DNA of 64,000 nt, from assembly GCA_934047225.1 (NCBI GenBank), contig OW203984.1, forward strand, positions 1,249,201 through 1,313,200. The letters are read 5' to 3'. Position numbers and translations under genes: made by a program. Source of the stretch: Ypsolopha sequella (Eukaryota > Arthropoda > Insecta > Lepidoptera > Ypsolophidae). Every line of letters starts with the position of its first letter. The stretch's first letter is position 1. Positions 43,186 to 53,149 of this stretch are shown here, piece after piece. A model generated the notes under the pieces. It saw only the letters and a list, made by a program, of their open reading frames with translations, was not told where the DNA came from and did not search any database.

Positions 43186-43345
43186 TGACAGAAATAAATT
43201 TCTATGTTTGAACACTTGGCGATTTATCCATTGCATGGAGATATAAATTAACCTCTCGCTTCGAGAGGTCCCAGGTTCGAATCGCGGTTCAGAGCTCCAG
43301 ATTTACTTTTCTTTCTGCGTTTCTATACTGCAATGATATAATGTT
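43186..43345. repeat. Short dispersed repeat with tRNA-like insert
   Basis: Longer version of 23736-23832. Between GATTTATCCA (43221-43230) and TCCAGATTTA (43296 on) it has about 65 extra bases containing GAGAGGTCCCAGGTTCGAAT, with a B-box-like GGTTCGAATCG at 43274-43284. The 4-bp TCCA flanks the insert on both sides. Confidence 0.8.
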
Positions 43346-43944
43346 AGATTATAAAGAACAACTTCATTTTAGGAAATTTTAAGAAACAGGATGTAAATAT
43401 TGTTTAAATTCATGCAGTTTTTACACTAAAATCTTTCTAAGACTAAAATTAAGTAAAATTTGTTACTTCTTTGAAATCACTAATAGTATTTGTATTTGTA
43501 TGGTTCTTGCACTAAAATACTATGATTTTTTTTTCCGTCCATCGCGTCAATGTGGAATGTATTATTTTCTCCTTTATTGCGCTATCCGGAGACCCAGCGA
43601 CGTCGTAATGATATGAAGTGTGCGCTGATATGAACGTTATTTCTATATAGTTTCAGTCGATATTTTTCCCGACATAGGCCAACTCAAGGTCGTTGGCAAC
43701 TACCTGCCCCTTAAGGCCCAGCAGTATCAAGCTTATCTTCCGTCCTGCACCAACGATTTTGTTTTTGAATTGTCTAGCGTGATGGGTGGTTGGCTGTACT
43801 TACAACTAATTCGAAAACCATTCCGAGATTTTGGTCTAATAAGCCGTATTTTAGAACAAGTGATGTAAAAAATCTGATTATGATGAATATTTTTACACAA
43901 AAGCTGCAACTTCCATTTGACTTCGTGTTACGTCATTTGAAAAA
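43346..43944. other. Unassigned DNA
   Basis: No recognised feature. Confidence 0.3.
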
Positions 43945-44250
43945 AGGCTGTTTAGAAATGTGTCCTCAGCTATCAAGATAAATTTATAATAATATGCTTC
44001 TGACCGATTTGAAAGATGGATGATAGATGAAAAGAAAGACAGAGACAAAACACTTTTTATAAGCAAAGCAAAGGTCCACAATCATTATAATGCCTAAAAT
44101 GCCCCAAGTGACGTTATATCTGAAAATTATTTAAAAAATCATAAAAAGTAATAGTCAAATTATATACCATAATAATGAGAACTATGATCCAAAATAGCGT
44201 ATATTCTGTGAAAAAAAAAAACTTTTATTAATTAAGCTATGGGAATTATA
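43945..44250. repeat. Dispersed repeat shared with 14755-15078
   Basis: Second copy of the repeat at 14755, same orientation, ending in the same TTAAGCTATGGGAATT word. No terminal repeats or coding frame. Confidence 0.75.
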
Positions 44251-44254
44251 GACC

Positions 44255-44355
44255 GAAAAACGCACACTGAACAATTGTGTGTCAATACGGGATCTGAACC
44301 TATATCCCTTCGATTATTGTTCGAGACGGAACCACCTAGATCAAAGAGGCGGCCT
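44255..44355 (-). repeat. tRNA-derived SINE head (minus)
   Basis: On the minus strand: GGCCGCCTCTTTGATCTAGG, TGGTTCCGTCTCGAAC and, after a variable stretch, the B-box-like GGTTCAGATCCCG (complement at 44291-44303). Its tRNA-like head differs from the other SINEs in the window. It abuts the dispersed repeat at 43945-44250. Confidence 0.6.
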
Positions 44356-45172
44356 ACACTTAAGGCGATATGCGAAAAAAATACGGGTGTTTTTTTTCCG
44401 TAGATTTCATGAAATACACGGAAAATTATAATCTGTTTCTGGTATATGCATTTTGAATATATAATCTAAGGTTTTGAAATTGGAAAACATGTTTGGATAA
44501 ATTTTCTTCGGTATAAATAATTGTTTAAATGAGGTCTTCAAACACACTTTTTCTCCTCGTTTGACGAATGGAACCATATGCAGAACTTAAACATATTTTA
44601 TTAGGTGTGTTTTAACAATATCTAGAGATTTGATTTTTGAAATTTTGCTAGCTATTTTAGTTTTTTTTAATAAAAATATAAAACCAACTTTTTTCCCTTT
44701 TGCCCTGCGCGATTTTTCAATTGGAGTGACAGTGACAAAAATAAAATTCACATAGCCTCTTAATCTGTTACTAAATATTGCTGAAATCATCAGATATATA
44801 CAGACATACTCTCAATAAAAGCTACCCACTGCATCCTCAGTTCAACATATCGATGACTAACTCGAAGCCGTCCTAACGGCGCTACTGCGGAACGCGCCGC
44901 GTCGACATATCGCCGTAAAACAACCGATACACTCTCACTCACATGATCACCCTTAACATCGATCCATACTCGCTGACCCGTGACTTAGAGTATTTACGAC
45001 TTTATTTCAAAGCAATAGAAGTTGTCACTCGACGGTGTTTTTGAAAACGACTCGTTTTATGAGCAAAGTATATTTACGCAATATTTGGGTCTTGTCGCAA
45101 TATGTGTCCACATACAGAATCGTGTTTTTAAGGTTTAGCAGAAAGCACTGTGGAGTAGGTATACAATACAAC
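44356..45172. other. Unassigned DNA left of the BEL/Pao element
   Basis: A GC-rich patch at 44870-44910 (GCGGAACGCGCCGCGTCGAC) stands out. No coding or RNA signal recognised. The last five bases before the element form the target duplication. Confidence 0.3.
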
Positions 45173-45177
45173 GTTTT

Positions 45178-45642
45178 TGAGCACGCGATATGACGGCAGT
45201 GCTTTGTATCACCATAGGTTTTAAAAATAGCGGGAAGTGAAGAGAAATAATTACGAAGATGAAAGATCTGACCTTGGGAAGGAGCTGCATGCACCACAAA
45301 CCACGCTTCGCCTGAGCCACCAAGTCTCTGGTGTTCTCCAAGATGGTTTTCTTCTTCCTCTTCGTGCCTGGTTGCGCTCTTCTCGGCTAATCTTCTTCGT
45401 AATAGTAATAGATGAAAATGAGGCGCACAGCGGGTGCGATCTCAAAATGGCGGGCGGTAGGGTCGAGGTAGGACCTAGTCGAATGACAATCAGCGTATAC
45501 CTCCGGCGTGAAAGGCTTCTGATTGACGACTGATTGATTTGCGTCCAAAACTAAGCGGGTGGAGATGCAGCGAAAATGACAGTTGCAAATATTAATTCAC
45601 AACTACCTCGCAGTATGAGAGCCACAAGAAGTGGCGCGAACA
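45178..45642 (-). repeat. BEL/Pao 3' LTR
   Basis: 465 bp, left copy on the plus map. It appears identical to 51547-52011; a 98-codon frame and others read the same in both copies. Boundaries were set where the two copies stop matching: plus-strand TGAGCACGCG at one end and GCGCGAACA at the other. Confidence 0.97.
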
Positions 45643-45660
45643 TTTGCCCCCGGCGTTAAA
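45643..45660 (-). other. Probable polypurine tract
   Basis: On the coding strand GCCGGGGGCAAA lies directly before the 3' LTR (TGTTCG...). Purine-rich with one C, in the position of a plus-strand primer. Weak by composition, supported by position. Confidence 0.55.
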
Positions 45661-45742
45661 ACCATTGGTTTTAAAATAAGAATAGAAAAGTAAAAATAAG
45701 ACAGAGAATAACGAAATTTTGAAGCGGGGGCAAAGAAAGGAG

Positions 45743-47008
45743 TTATTGAGATGGGAGAGGGCAAAGACGCACGACAGGTCGTTTGTAAACACCTGTCGTC
45801 GTTTTGACAGAAGCTACCCTAATGACATTATCTTTGCCAGGGTATACAGCTACAATGACACCGAGCGGCCATTGAAGCGGTGGAGTATTGTCGGTAACTA
45901 CAACGACAACAGATCCAATTTTGATTGGGTTGGTAGGTGTATTCCATTTTCCTCTAGACTGGAGAAGATGGAGATAATCATTCTTCCATCGCCTCGCGAA
46001 CGATTCTACCATTTGATCAAGCAACGCGTAGCGACGTAATAAATTAACTGGCTCATCAGCCACCTTGCAAGCGGGTAATTCTTTTAAAGGAGTTGACATC
46101 AGAAAATGTGCAGGAGTTAACGCGCTAAGTTCAGATGGATCTTCACTCAGCAGCGTAAGCGGACGAGAATTTATGACACATTCTATTTGCGTAACTACAG
46201 TTAATAATTCTTCGTAGGTCAACAGTTGAGTACCTACTACTCTATGCAAATGCGTCTTAAATCCTTTGACATATATCTCATAATGTCCCCCAAAATGTGG
46301 GCTACGTGGAATATTAAATTTCCATTGTATTCTATGATCGGCAAGTTCATTCGCGAAAGACGTTTTAAATTCTTCGGAATTTGTCAAATTGTAAATTTCT
46401 GAGAGGGCATTTCTAGCGCCTACAAAGTTCGTAGCATTATCTGAATATACGAAAGACACTGCTCCACGTCTAGATAAAAAACGTTTGAACGCGGAAAGAA
46501 AAGTGTTCGTGCTAAGATCAGTTGCCAATTCAACGTGAACTGCACGAGTCACCAGGCATACAAATATGCAGAGGTAACATTTGACGGGACGGACTCCACG
46601 TTTTCGATACGGAGTGATACTGATAGGACCACAATAATCCACAGCGCAGTGGACAAAAGCTTTAGCCTCATTAACGCGGCATGATGGTAAATCTGCCATG
46701 AAAGGGAAGGTTTGTCTCGGCTTCGCCTTAAAACAATAATTGCAGCTATGTATTACGCGACGAACAATATTTCGACAGGAAAGTATCCAAAATTTTTGGC
46801 GGATTATTGACATTAAAGCCACTGGTCCAATGTGACAATTTTTGCGATGATAATGAATGATAATCAATTCGACAATATGATTTTTACGAGGTAACAACAC
46901 AGGGTGTTGTTGATCGAACGTCATGTCTGTGTTGCGAAGTCGACCACCAACGCGTAACAATCCATTTTTATCTAAAATGGCGATAGTCGATTTAAAGCGG
47001 GAGAACAA
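45743..47008 (-). CDS. BEL/Pao integrase and C-terminal domain (out of frame)
   Basis: Open frame of 421 codons (the first codon, TTG, is just the frame limit; no ATG start is implied). It opens into LLRVGGRLRN, then a zinc-binding HHCC region (YHRKNCHIG ... SCNYCFK, residues about 52-95). The integrase core has Asp in VDYCGP (about 123), Asp in VYSDNATNF (about 190) and Glu in GGHYEIYVKG (about 245). After it comes a DUF5641-like tail (residues about 330-421). In BEL/Pao elements this is continuous with the upstream polyprotein; here it is shifted by one base relative to it. The product would insert the cDNA into host DNA. Confidence 0.9.
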   Translation of the reverse strand: MFSRFKSTIAILDKNGLLRVGGRLRNTDMTFDQQHPVLLPRKNHIVELIIIHYHRKNCHIGPVALMSIIRQKFWILSCRNIVRRVIHSCNYCFKAKPRQTFPFMADLPSCRVNEAKAFVHCAVDYCGPISITPYRKRGVRPVKCYLCIFVCLVTRAVHVELATDLSTNTFLSAFKRFLSRRGAVSFVYSDNATNFVGARNALSEIYNLTNSEEFKTSFANELADHRIQWKFNIPRSPHFGGHYEIYVKGFKTHLHRVVGTQLLTYEELLTVVTQIECVINSRPLTLLSEDPSELSALTPAHFLMSTPLKELPACKVADEPVNLLRRYALLDQMVESFARRWKNDYLHLLQSRGKWNTPTNPIKIGSVVVVVTDNTPPLQWPLGVIVAVYPGKDNVIRVASVKTTTGVYKRPVVRLCPLPSQ

Positions 47009-50000
47009 AGTTTATTTGACTTTAATCTTTTTATTTCATCAAGAAAATAAAATGCTTGAAGAGCTTTAATCAATGCAACTTCAGCGAAATCCATATCGGT
47101 AGCGGTAAAAATATTAGAGCGCGGTAAAATACGTAAAAATCGGTAGATGTAAATGATTGTGTGTAAAAGCACAAGCCATGACGAAATTCTTTCCGAAAGA
47201 GAAAGAAGAGGATGCGGTTCTTCATTACTAAAAGCGGGAAGAGAAATTGTTTTTGATTCCGGCAAGTTTTCTTCAATAGAAGCTGATTCTATTGTTTTGA
47301 TTGGCCACTCTTTAGCGTCCAGATAAAGCCAAGCAGGTCCAGTGAACCAGAGCGGGTGACTCATCAACTGCGTGGGAGTGAGACCACGGGAAAGACAGTC
47401 GCTCGGGTTTTGAGAACCAGCTGTATGGTAAAAACATTCAGCGGGAATAGCGGATATTATTTTTGTTATACGCGTCGCGACAAAGGTTTTAAACCTGTGC
47501 GGTGAGGAATGTATCCAGTGTAAAGTTACCATAGAATCGGTAAAACAGTAAATACGTTCAATATTGTGACGTATTTTATAAGCGTCAACTACACGACGAG
47601 TTAATTTCGACATGAGTAACGAGGCACAAAGCTCAAGGCGGGCGACACTGACGGTCTTGAGCGGACAGACTTTTGACTTTGCGCATACCAGCCGAATGCT
47701 AGTGCAAGTGTCTGAGTCATCTTGTACTCTAATATATACGACACATCCGTATCCACGTTCACTTGCGTCTGCAAATGATATTATCGAAATTTTCGAATTT
47801 TGGAACACGTCTAAGTGGCGTTTAATACGTAAATCCCGCAAAACAGGTAGCTCCTTCAAATAGTTTTGCCAAATCTGCGCAATATCAGAGGGTAGTGTTT
47901 CATCCCAGTCTAATTTTAAAATACAGATTTTCTGCAAGAGTAATTTTGCGTACAAGATCACAGGAGCGGTAAAGCCGAGGACGTCGTACTGACGTGCTAT
48001 CACGGACAAAACATTGCGTTTAGTACATGGGCGACTATCTAGCGATACAGTAAAAGAGAACTCGTCAGAATCAGGCGACCACTGTAAGCCAAGAACTTTA
48101 AGAGTTTGAGTTTGTTCTTCAAAATTCTTACTAGAATTTAAGCGGTGAGTATCAGGCAGTGTATCAAGTAACTGTTGACAGTTACTAGACCACTTGACGA
48201 GCTCAAAGCCACCGGCCTTAAGCAATCCTACCAGCTCATCTCTGAGCTGTAAGGAGCCCTGCACGGTGGGCGTGCTATAGCAGATGTCGTCCATGTAACA
48301 GTTTCGTGCGGCTGCAGTAGCGGCGAGCGGGTACGCTGAACTCCCATCCTCACAGAGTTTCCTGACTACTCTCATCGCAAGGAAAGGGCTACTACGTAGT
48401 CCAAAGCAGACGCGATTGAACTGATAAGCGATAAGCGGTGAACACGTGTCAAAGCGGTATAAAAACTTTTGAAATTTGCGATCATCGGCGTTAACCAAAA
48501 CTTGTAAGAACATTTGTTTGATATCCGAGGTAAAAGCGATTTCATACAAGCGGAAGTCAAGTAAAATTAAAAACAAATCGTTTTGCAAATTAGCACCTGT
48601 GTGCAGCGTGTCATTTAATGAGACACGAGTACCATCAGCGGAGTCAGTCTTAGTACTGGCATTCATACAAATACGCACCTTTGTCGTTGATTTATCAACA
48701 CGCACTACGGGATGATGCGGAATATAATAACCAAGAGATAATTGGTCATCATTATGAAGCGGGGATATGTAACCTTTAGTTAGGTATTCATTTATTATAT
48801 TGTTATACTCGGAACGTAAATCTGCGTTAGAAACAAACCTACGCTCAAGAGACATAAAACACTTTTTTGCGTGATGGTACGAGTTTCCTAGTATGTTAGG
48901 ATTCCGTGCGAACGGTAAAGAAACCGAATAGCGACCAGCGGGGTCACGTGACACATTGTTAATAAATAATTTTTCACATTCATCATTTGCGGGACTAGAA
49001 GCAGGTTCACAATGCACCTCTTCTAATTGCCAAAATTTTTGTAAAATAAAATCTATTGGCGGTTCAATCTCCATATAAGAGCATAACGAAATTGAACATG
49101 CGGTATTTTGGTAAACAGGCGTATTACCAATTAGCGTAAAACCGAAGATGGTCTGAAATCCCGTCGGCGTACCCGGGGGACCAGAGACGCGGCCTGATAA
49201 CAAGATATCCGCGAATAAAGATGCACCGATAAGAATATCAATCTCGCCCGGTAAGTAAAAGGTTTCATCAGCAAGTGTGATACCTTTTAAATATGAAAGC
49301 GTAGACAAATCGACCTGCACCGATGGTAAGTTGTCGGTAATACGGTCGATTACATAAGTGTCAAGCGAAATTGAAACCGAATCATCAAATCGTGAAAACA
49401 ATTTAAGGTTTGTCGCACCCTTAATTGGGTTTGATGAGGAGCCGATGCCCTTAACAAAAGCGCGGGGAATTTTTTCATATTTTAAGTTAAGCTTCTCACA
49501 ACAGGAAACCGTCGAAAAACTGGATTGTGACGCAGGGTCGCAGAGCGCACGTAGACGGACTGACATACCGTTAGAATCTTTCACGATCACTTGAATTGTA
49601 CCTAAAAGGCATGTTTCATTACGCTGCGAGTTAGGCTGTAAGTTACATAAAGAAATATTATTACTCGCAGTTGGTACGGATTGAGAATCATTAGTCATAT
49701 GTTCTGTGTTAGTCGCCGATACGGCAGGATCCACCATCCTCGAAGATTGCGTATGTGTGCGTGGAGACACGGTAATATTTTGACCAAGCGCGGTGTGAGT
49801 ATTCATCACATTTTGTTTGCGGCACAACATCGAATGGTGTTTACAATTACAATGGCGGCAATTATAAGACGATTTACAAGCGGAGTTGTTATGCGTAATG
49901 CTTAAACAATTGGTGCAACCGTTATTAGATTTGATGAACTGAAATCTTTTCTCGATATCTAGTTTCACAAATTCGGGACACTTATATAAATTATAGTGTT

Positions 50001-51060
50001 TTAATTGTTTACATAGCGGACAACAATTATTATTGGTCGAAGCGGAGACAAAAGCATGGGTTGACTTGGTACTGTACCCGGTTTTGTTGTTATTATTATT
50101 AGCGGAGCGGTTCGGAGCGGGAGCGGTAATTGCGGGTGCAGTGCGGTTCAGTATCTTAGTTTGTTCACGTAAAAATGATATTAATTCATCATAATGGGGT
50201 AAATCGGAACCACGTTTAAACATTTCAAATGAACGAGCGGTTTCAACATCAAGTTTTTTAAGGGCCAAATACATAAGGATAAAATCCGAAAGATCTTTAA
50301 TATTCAGCGATTTTAAACACGAAACAGCGGAACAGAACTTGTCTAAAAACAAGTCCAAGTTTTTTGAACTAGCGGTAGTTAAAGGGCGAAATTCAAACAT
50401 TTGATCCAAATAAGTAGTGGCTAAACTACGCGAGTCTTGAAAAGTAGAAACGAGTGTTTTCCAGATTATGTCGTAGTTAGTTGCGTTCGGTGTGATTCCA
50501 GAACAAATCGAAAGTGCCCGGCCAGAAAGTTTACCCATCAGGTATTGTACTCGTTCGTTGTCGGTCAAGTCCGGATTATCGTGAATCGTGGTTTTAAATG
50601 TTTCATAGAATGTTGGCCACATAGTAGCTTCACCAGAAAAACCAACGAGTTCCAGTTTTGGAAGCTTGATAGTAGGTTTTTTGGGACATTCCATGTCAAG
50701 TGGAGCTTTAACTTTAGAGTCAGCCGATTTCGAAGAATGTGATAACTTCCGGTTGATGTATTTGCAATGGGAGTAAAGATCCTCAAAAGCTGACCAACTT
50801 TGATAATTTGGTTCAAAATTAGGATTTATCAATACCTCTGTGTCATTAATTTCATCTATGATTACATGAATTTCTGAGCGTACAGTATCCAAAGTTTCGA
50901 CATTGGCCATAAACAATTCTGCCGAAGAAACATCCTCTAAAGCGGTTTTAGAAAAGTCATAAACTCTCTGAAGGCGATTAAACAATTCTTGCCTTTTATT
51001 TTTAAGCTTCTTTAAACTATACGACATCTTTAATTTTGCAGCTTCTGCGGAATTTGGCAT
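46972..51060 (-). CDS. BEL/Pao Gag-protease-RT-RNase H polyprotein
   Basis: About 1,362 codons from the ATG at 51060 (the frame is open a little further upstream). Domains by rough residue: Gag with a coiled N-terminus and DUF1759-like region (1-310); zinc-knuckle region CTNC...C...CRHCNCKHH (about 380-415); retropepsin-like domain with the Asp in LCDPASQSSF (about 506); reverse transcriptase with TSDIKQMFLQ and the CYMDDI catalytic box (about 770-960); RNase H with FADASERGYG, LELCAS and FTDSMV (about 1092-1180). It ends prematurely at TAG 46972-46974, in the linker before integrase. A one-base loss in the A-run 46974-46977 (plus strand) is the simplest cause. Confidence 0.95.
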   Translation of the reverse strand: MPNSAEAAKLKMSYSLKKLKNKRQELFNRLQRVYDFSKTALEDVSSAELFMANVETLDTVRSEIHVIIDEINDTEVLINPNFEPNYQSWSAFEDLYSHCKYINRKLSHSSKSADSKVKAPLDMECPKKPTIKLPKLELVGFSGEATMWPTFYETFKTTIHDNPDLTDNERVQYLMGKLSGRALSICSGITPNATNYDIIWKTLVSTFQDSRSLATTYLDQMFEFRPLTTASSKNLDLFLDKFCSAVSCLKSLNIKDLSDFILMYLALKKLDVETARSFEMFKRGSDLPHYDELISFLREQTKILNRTAPAITAPAPNRSANNNNNKTGYSTKSTHAFVSASTNNNCCPLCKQLKHYNLYKCPEFVKLDIEKRFQFIKSNNGCTNCLSITHNNSACKSSYNCRHCNCKHHSMLCRKQNVMNTHTALGQNITVSPRTHTQSSRMVDPAVSATNTEHMTNDSQSVPTASNNISLCNLQPNSQRNETCLLGTIQVIVKDSNGMSVRLRALCDPASQSSFSTVSCCEKLNLKYEKIPRAFVKGIGSSSNPIKGATNLKLFSRFDDSVSISLDTYVIDRITDNLPSVQVDLSTLSYLKGITLADETFYLPGEIDILIGASLFADILLSGRVSGPPGTPTGFQTIFGFTLIGNTPVYQNTACSISLCSYMEIEPPIDFILQKFWQLEEVHCEPASSPANDECEKLFINNVSRDPAGRYSVSLPFARNPNILGNSYHHAKKCFMSLERRFVSNADLRSEYNNIINEYLTKGYISPLHNDDQLSLGYYIPHHPVVRVDKSTTKVRICMNASTKTDSADGTRVSLNDTLHTGANLQNDLFLILLDFRLYEIAFTSDIKQMFLQVLVNADDRKFQKFLYRFDTCSPLIAYQFNRVCFGLRSSPFLAMRVVRKLCEDGSSAYPLAATAAARNCYMDDICYSTPTVQGSLQLRDELVGLLKAGGFELVKWSSNCQQLLDTLPDTHRLNSSKNFEEQTQTLKVLGLQWSPDSDEFSFTVSLDSRPCTKRNVLSVIARQYDVLGFTAPVILYAKLLLQKICILKLDWDETLPSDIAQIWQNYLKELPVLRDLRIKRHLDVFQNSKISIISFADASERGYGCVVYIRVQDDSDTCTSIRLVCAKSKVCPLKTVSVARLELCASLLMSKLTRRVVDAYKIRHNIERIYCFTDSMVTLHWIHSSPHRFKTFVATRITKIISAIPAECFYHTAGSQNPSDCLSRGLTPTQLMSHPLWFTGPAWLYLDAKEWPIKTIESASIEENLPESKTISLPAFSNEEPHPLLSLSERISSWLVLLHTIIYIYRFLRILPRSNIFTATDMDFAEVALIKALQAFYFLDEIKRLKSNKLCSPALNRLSPF

Positions 51061-51523
51061 GTTATATAGTACAAAGTTAGGCAAGTACCAGAACTATTGA
51101 AAGTTTTATACTGACTACAACATAGAATAATGCTAATGAGTTAGAGATAACACGGGCGGCGGACGAACCTGTGTACGAGTACCTCTCGATAATATTAAGA
51201 ATTAGCAGGTAGGCAGATAATATTTTCTGTGAAATGATCAAATGGTATAATCGCAGCGGATAAATTAACAGAATGGCGTATTTCACTGTAGATAATTTAT
51301 AATTTCCAGTATATAGGAAATGGAATCACTAATATTTTGACGAATGCGGGGTTTTAATGCATAGATAATGCAAATAAGAGCGGGAATGCGGGGTAATACT
51401 GCGGGCAGAGTGAAAATTAGAGCGGAATTCACGTGTTCTTTAGACAAAGAACATGAAGATAGCGGTTGGAAATACCAAAAAATGGTTATAGATCGCAGAT
51501 CAAAGGGCCTAAAATGGATCTAG
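51061..51523 (-). other. BEL/Pao leader between PBS and gag
   Basis: About 460 bases of untranslated leader. The plus strand is rich in GCGG words (for example GAGCGGGAATGCGGGG). No coding frame with element features. Confidence 0.6.
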
Positions 51524-51541
51524 ATCCGGCTCGAAGGACCA
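51524..51541 (-). promoter_or_regulatory. Primer-binding site, tRNA-Tyr type
   Basis: On the coding strand TGGTCCTTCGAGCCGGAT lies 5 nt inside the 5' LTR. It is complementary to a tRNA 3' end ATCCGGCTCGAAGGACCA, which matches the T-stem/acceptor of insect tRNA-Tyr as I recall it (acceptor TCGAAGG-A-CCA). Confidence 0.8.
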
Positions 51542-51546
51542 AAAAA

Positions 51547-52011
51547 TGAGCACGCGATATGACGGCAGTGCTTTGTATCACCATAGGTTTTAAAAATAGC
51601 GGGAAGTGAAGAGAAATAATTACGAAGATGAAAGATCTGACCTTGGGAAGGAGCTGCATGCACCACAAACCACGCTTCGCCTGAGCCACCAAGTCTCTGG
51701 TGTTCTCCAAGATGGTTTTCTTCTTCCTCTTCGTGCCTGGTTGCGCTCTTCTCGGCTAATCTTCTTCGTAATAGTAATAGATGAAAATGAGGCGCACAGC
51801 GGGTGCGATCTCAAAATGGCGGGCGGTAGGGTCGAGGTAGGACCTAGTCGAATGACAATCAGCGTATACCTCCGGCGTGAAAGGCTTCTGATTGACGACT
51901 GATTGATTTGCGTCCAAAACTAAGCGGGTGGAGATGCAGCGAAAATGACAGTTGCAAATATTAATTCACAACTACCTCGCAGTATGAGAGCCACAAGAAG
52001 TGGCGCGAACA
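51547..52011 (-). repeat. BEL/Pao 5' LTR
   Basis: 465 bp, right copy on the plus map; the promoter-containing LTR for the minus-strand element. Same length as, and apparently identical to, 45178-45642. Confidence 0.97.
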
Positions 52012-52069
52012 GTTTTGTTTTAAAAACTGTATTTTGTTACACACATTAGTCTGTCGCGTGATGGAAATC

Positions 52070-53149
52070 GTCAATGGGACGTACAGTGAAGATCGCTCAA
52101 CCAGAAAGTGGGAGAGTGAAAGCGTCAATGGGACGTACAATGAAGACCGTTCACCCAGAAAGTGGGAGAGTGAAAGCGTCAATGGGACGTACAATGAAGA
52201 CCGTTCACCCAGAAAGTGGGAGAGTGAAAGCGTCAATGGGACGTACAATGAAGACCGTTCACCCAAAAAGTGGGAGAGTGAAAGCGTCAATGGGACGTAC
52301 AGTGAAGATCGCTTACCCAGAAAGTGGAAGAGTGAAAGCGTCAATGGGACGTACAATGAAGACCGTTCACCCAGAAAGTGGGAGAGTGAAAGCGTCAATG
52401 GGACGTACAATGAAGATCGTTCACCCAGAAAGTGGGAGAGTGAAAGCGTCAATGGGACGTACAGTGAAGATCGCTTACCCAGAAAGTGGAAGAGTGAAAG
52501 CGTCAGTGGGACGTACAATGAAGATCGCTCAACCAGAAAGTGGGAGAGTGAAAGCGTCAATGGGACGTACAATGAAGACCGTTCACCCAGAAAGTGGGAG
52601 AGTGAAAGCGTCAATGGGACGTACAGTGAAGATCGCTCACCCAGAAAGTGGAAGAGTGAAAGCGTCAGTGGGACGTACAATGAAGATCGCTCACCCAGAA
52701 AGTGGAAGAGTGAAAGCGTCAGTGGGACGTACAATGAAGATCGCTCAACCAGAAAGTGGGAGAGTGAAAGCGTCAGTGGGACGTACAATGAAGATCGCTC
52801 AACCAGCAAGTGGCAGAGTGAAAGCGTCAATGGGACGTACAATGAAGATCGCTCACCCAGAAAGTGGAAGAGTGAAAGCGTCAGTGGGACGTACAATGAA
52901 GATCGCTCAACCAGAAAGTGGGAGAGTGAAAGCGTCAATGGGACGTACAATGAAGATCGTTCACCCAGAAAGTGGGAGAGTGAAAGCGTCAATGGGACGT
53001 ACAATGAAGATCGTTCACCCAGAAAGTGGGAGAGTGAAAGCGTCAATGGGACGTACAATGAAGATCGCTCACCCAGAAAGTGGGAGAGTGAAAGCGTCAA
53101 TGGGACGTACAATGAAGATCGCTCACCCAGAAAGTGGGAGAGTGAAAGC
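52070..53149. repeat. 54-bp satellite, exactly 20 units
   Basis: Twenty 54-bp units (1,080 bp) starting GTCAATGGGACGTACAATGA, with substitutions at recurrent positions but no insertion or deletion. Variants recombine as blocks (for example GAAGACCGTTCACCC, GAAGATCGCTCAACC, AAGTGGAAGAG). Two plus frames (372-373 codons) and one minus frame (383) are open across it; the main plus frame repeats 18 residues such as VNGTYNEDRSPRKWESES. Flanks show no coding sequence, so I annotate a satellite. The BEL/Pao element inserted 53 bp to its left. Confidence 0.95.

Larger units (their letters stand above)
45173..52016 (-). mobile_element. Full-length BEL/Pao LTR retrotransposon
   Basis: The element proper is 45178-52011 (6,834 bp), on the minus strand, flanked by the 5-bp direct repeat GTTTT (45173-45177, 52012-52016). 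LTRs are 465 bp each, and on the coding strand begin TGTTCGCGCC and end CGCGTGCTCA. Gag, protease, reverse transcriptase, RNase H and integrase follow in BEL/Pao order. A tRNA-Tyr-type primer site sits 5 nt from the 5' LTR. The only obvious defect is a single frame break before the integrase. Equal LTRs and clean duplication indicate a recent insertion. There is no env-like frame. Confidence 0.97.

Noticed and set aside
45237..45533. A 98-codon gene present twice (also 51606-51902)
   Set aside because: Both copies lie inside the two BEL/Pao LTRs, antisense to the element, with no family features.
46990..46996. Programmed -1 frameshift at TTTAAAT as the normal expression route of BEL/Pao integrase
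   Set aside because: Heptamer and phase are right, but the conserved linker seems to run through the later T-run, so a one-base loss explains the break more simply; kept as an open question in the findings.
1..53149. Tandem arrays as CRISPR
   Set aside because: Units are directly adjacent with no unique spacers, and the sequence is eukaryotic.
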